Position numbers and translations under genes: made by a program. This document shows positions 58,255 to 64,000 of a stretch of DNA of 64,000 nt, piece by piece. The stretch spans positions 187,240,448 through 187,304,447 of the forward strand of contig OY720632.1 in the NCBI GenBank assembly GCA_963169105.1. The letters run 5' to 3'. Each line of letters begins with the position of its first letter. The first letter of the stretch is position 1. The DNA is from Ceriagrion tenellum (Eukaryota; Arthropoda; Insecta; Odonata; Coenagrionidae). Under the pieces are notes generated by a model. It was not told the origin of the DNA. It did no database searches and was given only the letters and a program-made list of their open reading frames with translations.

Positions 58255-60290
58255 AATAATAGCACCAGATGTCCTTGTGGTGCTCAGTTAAACTGGGCCT
58301 GAAGCAAAGGGGTGGACAACCCTCACAGGCAGGACACAAGCATATGGTGTCTTTCCTGAACCCTCTAGATGAGCAATATGTGTATTGTTGCTGAGGGGCC
58401 CGTTTTCGGCCTTTGTCAACGTCATATGTCTGAGGGTAGTGCTTAGATAATCCAAGGGACCGGGAGGGCAGGCTGGGGGAGGAACGAGGGGTGGGTTCAG
58501 AGTATGTTGAAGTCAGGAGTTTTTATAATGGACAGGCGGTAATCGTGGAGAGAGACTTTAGGATGGGTTTTACGGTACAGGAAGTAGCTATTAACCAAAA
58601 CAAGGTGAAGTATGTGGATCCCAAGTTTCTTGTATCATTTCAGAGTCTTACGCTCAATCGGGTAGTACGACATCATTTGATCATAGTGATCGATGCCGCT
58701 CATTGACTCATTATATCGAGCAATGGCCTCTGGTTTGGAAGTGACACCACCTCCTCGCCGTCGACAGACATCGACCGAATTGCCACCGAATTCGGAGCTG
58801 ATCATCAGCACGTCCCGCTTATCCCTCCACTTCATGATGCATACTCCGTCGGTACTGAATGCATCCACTACCTCACCTCTCTTCAGTTTTTTCGCTACGA
58901 GGTCAGGCGGAGTCCCCTTCCAATTAGCTCTAAGAGTTCTGGTATGGTAGGTCCTTTGCTCAAGTAAGCGGTGGGCCAAGTCAACGCTCATATAATAATT
59001 GTCCATGAAAAGAGATTGTCCAGTGTCCATCCTTCCTTCCATGAATTTCCATGCAACATTGTAGACATATCCTGGGCTGCCTACATCAGAATCAGAGGAC
59101 CCAGTGTACTCGAGAAACCTTAAAACTAATCCTTATGGTTCGGCTAACATGTAAAGTTTGATTCCATACCTGTGTCGCTTACCTTTCATGTAAATATGAA
59201 AGATAAGACAACCCCTCCAGAGAACCATGGATTCGTCTATACACAGTCTTTGGGTCGGGATAAGAATATCGTCCATTGTGCGATGGAAAATGTCAATCAG
59301 GGGTCTTATTTTGTAGAGTCGATCAGAAGGTTGCGGTCCGCCACAATCCGGATTTCTCGCAAAATGCAGAGCTTGCATGATCGCGGCAAACCTATCCCGA
59401 CTAATGCATTTCCTAAAGCAAGGAAAATTAAATCAAGGGTCTACACTCCAGTAGTCCGATACTTGACTCATTGGGCAAGTGCCCATATGATATAGAACCC
59501 CTAAAAACGTTAAAAATTCCACCGATGTTAGCGGCTTCCATTTAGTTATCCTAGCTTTAGACAATACATGAGCTGAGAGTAAAAACACTGCTTGTCTATT
59601 GGTCTCTGTCACTATTAAGTCTATTAGGTTTTCAGTCCCTAAAAGATTAAAATACTCTCTGGGCTCTTCTCCGAGGTTTGGTATTTTCAGTCCTGGGGTG
59701 TCAGTGAAGGGAAACTTAGAGGAGGTCGGTCTTTTGTTGGTCCATGTGTAAGTCTTACTTGCAGTCCTTGTCATGAGTGGAGGGGGGTGGGGAGTTTGTG
59801 GCCCCTCTAGAGGGCTAGGAGAGGGAGGAGAAACTTGCCCACCCTCAGACGAATCGCCCATTTCTCCGCTTATCTCTTCATCTGAGGAAGAACACCACTC
59901 CATGTCCCCGAAGGATAAAACGTCACTCTCCTCAACCAGCAGAAGCTCCGCTAATTCCTCTGAGGAAATAGTTCTTGCGAAACATTCTTTTTGCTATTTT
60001 CCTCTTTCTTGGTGGCGGAAGGTGTGACTGGGAGGTTGATGGCTGAGGACTTGGGGCTCGGGGCAGGAAGGGAGGCTGGCACCCAAATGTGATGGACTGT
60101 TGTCTTTGTTTGTCATAGGTATGGTCGTAGGCAATGTGGGAGGTTGAAGAGACGGTGACGGCAGGGCATTGAACGGGGGGGGCTTGCTAACCCTCTTTCC
60201 CTTTCTGGGAACTCCTTTCCCTGGAAGTCCCTTTCCTTTTCCTTCACCTTCCTTATCGCTGCCTCTCCGTGTTTGCACCATGGTGAACAT
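58255..60290 (-). pseudogene. piggyBac transposase B
   Basis: Same protein as copy A, with an N-terminus MVQTRRGSDKEGEGKGKG. A deletion of about 10 bp near 60075 breaks the frame. In the core frame there are stops at 59433 (TGA, where A has Leu), 59133 (TAA in the EPSG segment) and 58635 (TGA, where A has Trp). The three Asp motifs remain: LCIDESMVLWRG, LFMDNYYMSVDL and SGIDHYDQMMSYY. The C-terminal zinc domain is recognisable to about 58258 (CLCPACEGCPPLCF), but the first Cys of its CxxC has become Tyr. Its defects are different from those of copy A, so the two copies decayed independently. Confidence 0.9.
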
Positions 60291-61289
60291 GAATCTAGTA
60301 AAAATATAAAAATTGTCTAAGCTACAAGAAATATTTTAACCATAATAAATAAATAATTCGAAAACTGATGAACAACTGAACAAGGTACGTGCAAAAGAGC
60401 GTGTGCACTTTTCCTCACCAGCTGGTCGAGGTGATAATTTTGCTTTTTCTGGCACCTATGTAAAAAATTAATATAAGTGGATGATTTTTGACAAAAAGTA
60501 ACAACATAATTTAGGAAAAATAAACGTACTTTTTAGTATGGGCTCATATCACCAATATGAAGAAATACCTATGGTGTGTTTTTTAGAATATATATGGAAT
60601 AAATAAAACTGGTCATATTGTAACTAATTTAAATAAACAAATAAAAAGAAAATACTGTATAAAAGTGATAAAAACTAAGGTACGTGACTTTTTTTCAGGT
60701 AAATATAATACATGGCTTACATTTAAAACTGTTGTCAAGGAATAAGAAAGAAGAAAATCAATTCCGTTTTGTGAAAATAGGGTGGGAGGGGAGAGTCCTC
60801 TATTCAATAATTGAAAAAATACCTATTTCATTCGCCAGTATTCCTTTTTTAATAATGAAAATAAATTAATGAGGTAAGAGAAACAATATGTTGCTCAGAC
60901 ATAACAGACTCAAAATACATTCTGATGCACTTATTAAGGAAGGTTGGGGGGAGGGAGAGGGGTAAAACTGCATTTCGATCTAAGTCAGCAAAAATCATCC
61001 GTAATTATTTATATGATACATAAAGATTTTACCATTCTGACGTCGATCGACGTCTGCAGTCAGCAGATTGCACTTTTTGGTGTCGATCGACGTCAGTCAG
61101 CATTGAACATGTTAATAACAATTAATTTTTCATTTATTGTATCTCCTCTATTAATCACTCAACGAAAATGTTAAAATCACCGTGCAATATTTTTTTTCAG
61201 GGTAATATTTTGTCAGGGAATTTAGACGAATGTCAGGGAATTTCAAAATTTTAATCTGTGGCCACCCTGTTCTAGTATCTTCTCGACTT

Positions 61290-62110
61290 CCACGGCAAAT
61301 CATTCCATTTCCTTAGTCAGCAAGTATTTTTGTTTCCCATCTTGGTTCATGTTTTATCTTTTAAATTTTCATGTGTCAAAGGCGGCTCTCCATAGCTACT
61401 AGGTTGTGGTCTCTGTTTATATTCACACTGGGATAGCTCATGCACTGCTTTACTTGGTTCTTGTATCTGACTCTGATGAGTATGTAGGCTATTTGGTATC
61501 TGGCAATATCACCTGGCATCTTCCATGTGTACCTTCTAAGCCAATGCTGCTCTAAGAGTTTGTTAGCTACTACCATAATCTTCACAATACAAGACTACCA
61601 GTCTTTCTCTCTTCAGCATTTTTTTGCCCAGCCTGAAATATCCTACACTATTTCCTTCTTTTCCCTCTCCTACCGCTGTGTTCCTGTCTTCCATGGTGAT
61701 GGGATTGTTTCCCCTTCACTACCGCAAGGAATTCTTCAATTGCTCGTAAACTTCTTCTATTTCTTCTTTTGCATGGCTAGACATTGGCATGTAGACGTTC
61801 CTTATCATGGTGTCCATAAGTTCTCCTTCCAGTTTCACCATCAGAGTCCATTTCTTGTACTGCCTGACTGACTTTCTCTCTCCTGCCCCATTCTTTCATC
61901 AGTATGATGCCTACACCTGCAAACCTCTGGTCTTCTCTTGACTCAGTATCAATCGCTCCAGTATTCATCTGCCCCCATCCATTTGATCTTGCTAACTCTC
62001 AGTACATATATCCACCCCTAACTTCTCCATCTCTTTCTTCATGTTCACCAGCTACCTGCTCATGCCTAAAGATCTCACGTTCCATGTCTCTATCCTGCAC
62101 TTGTCCTTCC
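61290..62110 (-). pseudogene. RTE-clade endonuclease remnant
   Basis: The minus strand reads KEMEKLGVDIC (near 62030), MNTGAID (near 61960), GVGIILMKEWGRREK (near 61910), MVKLEGELMDTMIRNVYMP (near 61835-61785), EEIEEVYEQL (near 61760) and, in another frame, LEQHWLRRYTWKMPGD and IARYQIAYILIRVRYKN (near 61550-61460). SVNINRDHNLVAMESRL follows at 61390. This is the APE endonuclease of RTE elements. The usual catalytic Asp in the QIDYIL motif is Ala here, and several frameshifts are present. No RT follows. Confidence 0.8.
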
Positions 62111-62419
62111 TATCTTATGTACCCCTCCCAGTATTTCCCACCAGTAGATCTGATTGGGGGACTATTTTACCTCCAGAGTATTATACCGGGAAGAGTGCCT
62201 TCATGTCATATATGTATACGGTTAGAATGCAGGGTTGCATCTTCTAGGGAGGTTAAGGAGCTTTCCCCATTGCCTTCCACATGACAGTACCCCAGCTGAT
62301 TCTGTGAACTTCACTCTCGCCCGAAGCTGTGACTGTTCCTATGTTTTTTATTTGCACCATTAATGCCTTCTGCCTTTCAGTAATGGGGTCAGTTCAGGTA
62401 ACATGTAAAAGTTGGTTGG

Positions 62420-62490
62420 TCACTTGGCCTTGAGCCTGCAACCCTCAGAATGGGAGTCCAACCTGCTACCACTAATCCAAACTGAACCTG
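62420..62490 (-). repeat. tRNA-like sequence (Gly-like anticodon arm)
   Basis: On the minus strand TTAGTGGTAGCAGG (A-box-like), then GGACTCCCATTCTGAGGG (an arm with CCC in the anticodon position) and GGCTCAAGGCC (B-box-like, 62437-62427). The ends do not pair well. It is a tRNA pseudogene or a SINE head, lying upstream of the RTE endonuclease on the same strand. Confidence 0.45.
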
Positions 62491-62494
62491 TGAC

Positions 62495-63345
62495 CACCCT
62501 AATGCAACAATATGATGGACCTAAATCAAGATTGATTCTCAATTTGCATAAATGCATAGATATTTAAGAAATAATGTCATATGCATTGTGACAACCACCT
62601 GATTTTTGTCATATTTCTTTTGAGAAATTAACTGGCTGAATGGAGTATTAATGGGAAGTGGCTATGTTTATATTCTAAGTAATGTTTTATTGACCTAAGT
62701 GGCCTGATAACATAAGCCTCTTGAGTAAATCTAATTGTAAGTGCTAATAAGTGAGCCCTTTGAGGAGTGCAATGCTAGTATAGAAATCCAACAAAGTGTA
62801 GAAGTGTTCAAGTTCAGTAATAACATTTTTAAGTATTTGTTCGAGGTATACATGACTGCTCCATTGAGTAAAACTTCTCTATTGGTGTCTTCAAGCAAGA
62901 AGTGATTACTTAAAACCCTAACTATTTTAATTTTTCTTTTTAATTTTTTGAGATTGCTGTTATTGACATACTGTGGAAAATAATACATCCTCTGTGAATT
63001 GATGCTTGTGGAGTTGTCTTAATTTTTGTTTTCAGTGCACCGTGCTATGATTGAGACTTCCACTCAAAGTGCTTTCTTATGATGTCCTCCCAGACTTAGA
63101 ATTTGTCTCTAGCCAAAGGCCAATTACTTCTCCAATTGCATCTTTTCGCACTGTCAAAAGACCATCAGGCTTACATTGATGAGAGCAAATGAAAATGATT
63201 AAAAACCCATGATACATAAAATTGTCAAATGTAATCTGTAATGGTGGTGCAGTTTTATTTTTAAATTCTCATAATGTATGTACATTTTTATAAAAAGTAA
63301 ATAAAAATAATTAAAAAATAATGTTGTTTCATTGGTGATGAATTC
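62495..63345. other. no recognisable feature
   Basis: AT-rich. The 85-codon minus frame at 62988-62731 has no known motif. Confidence 0.45.
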
Positions 63346-63352
63346 TTTCCCT

Positions 63353-63446
63353 CCCTGCGGGTAGGGGATTTGAGAATACTCCCGCAGCATCCCAGCTTGT
63401 CGTAAAAGGCGACTAAAAGGGTGGGGAGAGAACCCCAAAAACAAAT
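63353..63446 (+). repeat. solo structured 5' head of I-type element (copy 3 of 3)
   Basis: Reads CCCTGCGGGTAGGGG, ATTTGAGAATACTCCCGCAG, CATCCCAGCTTGTCGTAAAA, GGCGACTAAAAGGGTGGGG and on to ACCCCAAAAACAAA. It matches the first 95 bp or so of the element at 1-5138 and then stops matching. Confidence 0.75.
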
Positions 63447-63449
63447 TAC

Positions 63450-63792
63450 TTCCAAGGCATAACCTGGAAATGTCTTTGTGTCATTTGTATTGGTTTGGGT
63501 AAGGTAAGTGGTGTGGAGTTGTGAAATTACAGGTGTTTGAAATTGAATGTCAATAGCATTAATTTTTGGGTGTACAATAAAGTAGCCTCCTAAAATTATC
63601 CTTCAAACACTGTTGCAGCAATACCATTGGTGGGAGTGCTCGAGACTATTGGGAGTTTACTTCGTCTGTTTTCTCTCTCTTCCCTGTAATGTGCAGTTGC
63701 TCTCTTCTCTTACACGTAACATTGGAATAATAATATTTTTATCACACCGTTAGCAAGTGCATGCATGGTTTCGTCAAGAATTTAGGACCGGA
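63450..63792. other. no recognisable feature
   Basis: AT-rich, no motif seen. Confidence 0.45.
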
Positions 63793-63795
63793 CAT

Positions 63796-64000
63796 ATAAT
63801 AATAATAACTTTATTTACGGGTTAGGAATACATTCTTCACCCACACAATTAGAATCCTTTTCAAATATGTTTGCAACTGAGAGGCAGACCTAAGTTTTAT
63901 GGGGGTGAGGGAAGAGGGCATGTGATCTCAGGAAAACCAACCAAAAAGCAGTAGGCGAAGCCAACCATCTCGGAAATTCAGTCGCTCTCACAAGGAACAT
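63796..64000 (-). mobile_element. possible non-LTR 3' UTR with TTA-repeat tail
   Basis: The minus strand ends CCCGTAAATAAAGTTATTATTATTATATG: a polyadenylation-like AATAAA followed by TTA repeats, a common end of non-LTR elements, with non-coding sequence before it. It runs off the right edge, so no coding support is available. Confidence 0.35.

Larger units (their letters stand above)
57044..61115 (-). mobile_element. piggyBac element B, inverted relative to A
   Basis: TTAA at 57044-57047 and 61112-61115. The ends read TTAACACTTTAAACCC (plus, right end of the element) and TTAACATGTTCAATGC (minus, left end). It has the same paired GTCGATCGAC words at 61042 and 61082, and a decayed one near 57206. 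It is about 170 bp shorter than A, mainly because it lacks the segment matching 52528-52762. Transposase pseudogene at 58255-60290. Confidence 0.9.
49135..61269. mobile_element. CAGGGTGGC-ended DNA transposon, member 3, inflated by two piggyBac insertions
   Basis: The left end is CAGGGTGGCCACATGCCAGG; the right end on the minus strand is CAGGGTGGCCACAGATTAAA. TTCTA directly flanks both ends (49130-49134 and 61270-61274). TCAGGGA words crowd both subterminal regions (49160-49255; 61195-61245). Without the piggyBac elements the unit would be about 3.8 kb: 49135-52448, the spacer 56690-57043 and 61116-61269. No transposase is recognisable in that residue. The alternative is two separate solo ends, but the matching 5-mers argue for one element. 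Confidence 0.65.

Overview
This is an AT-rich eukaryotic window in which everything I can recognise is transposable-element DNA. I see no convincing host gene, rRNA, intact tRNA or CRISPR array. The mixture (I-clade, CR1/L2-like and RTE non-LTR elements, Mag-like Ty3/gypsy, P element, PIF/Harbinger, Tigger/pogo, hAT, piggyBac, a tRNA-derived SINE) fits an arthropod, and the low GC suggests an insect-like genome. The species cannot be told from the sequence. Nearly all coding copies carry stops, frameshifts or truncations, so the region is old, gene-poor repeat sequence.

Layout. 1-5138: an I-clade non-LTR retrotransposon on the minus strand. Its ORF1 is intact, its ORF2 is broken, and a structured 5' head lies at 5068-5138. 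5365-5826: PIF/Harbinger transposase remnant. 6270-8075: second, diverged I-like ORF2. 8095-8256: CR1/L2-like 3' tail. 8700-11170: rearranged P-element transposase pieces. 11413-11483: solo 5' head of the I-type element. 12471-17398: long inverted-repeat element flanked by TA, with no recognisable transposase. 18510-18930: Tigger-type DNA-binding domain. 20343-20865: hAT-like ends and MITE. 22870-24075 and 27630-29126: CR1/L2-like pieces. 30522-30827: SINE with a perfect 11-bp target duplication. 32165-32774: first member of a CAGGGTGGC-ended DNA transposon family with 5-bp target duplications. 34511-36580: two adjacent tandem arrays of about 189 bp. 38560-39310: RTE 3' end.

39650-43719 is an LTR-bounded gypsy element with 130-bp LTRs, AATAT target duplications and a truncated integrase. 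44299-44496 is a foldback MITE. 44535-48080 is a second gypsy pol, split inside its integrase by a second CAGGGTGGC element (45316-46174). 49135-61269 is a third CAGGGTGGC element (TTCTA duplication). It is apparently inflated to 12.1 kb by two piggyBac elements (52449-56689 plus, 57044-61115 minus) lying tail to tail. 61290-62110: RTE endonuclease remnant. 62420-62490: tRNA-like sequence. 63353-63446: another solo I-type head. 63796-64000: possible non-LTR 3' end.

The most interesting points are the 5-bp-duplication family with nested insertions, the inverted piggyBac pair with palindromic subterminal repeats, the conserved structured head found without its element body, the 4.9-kb TA-flanked element of unknown coding content, and the paired nucleosome-length satellites.
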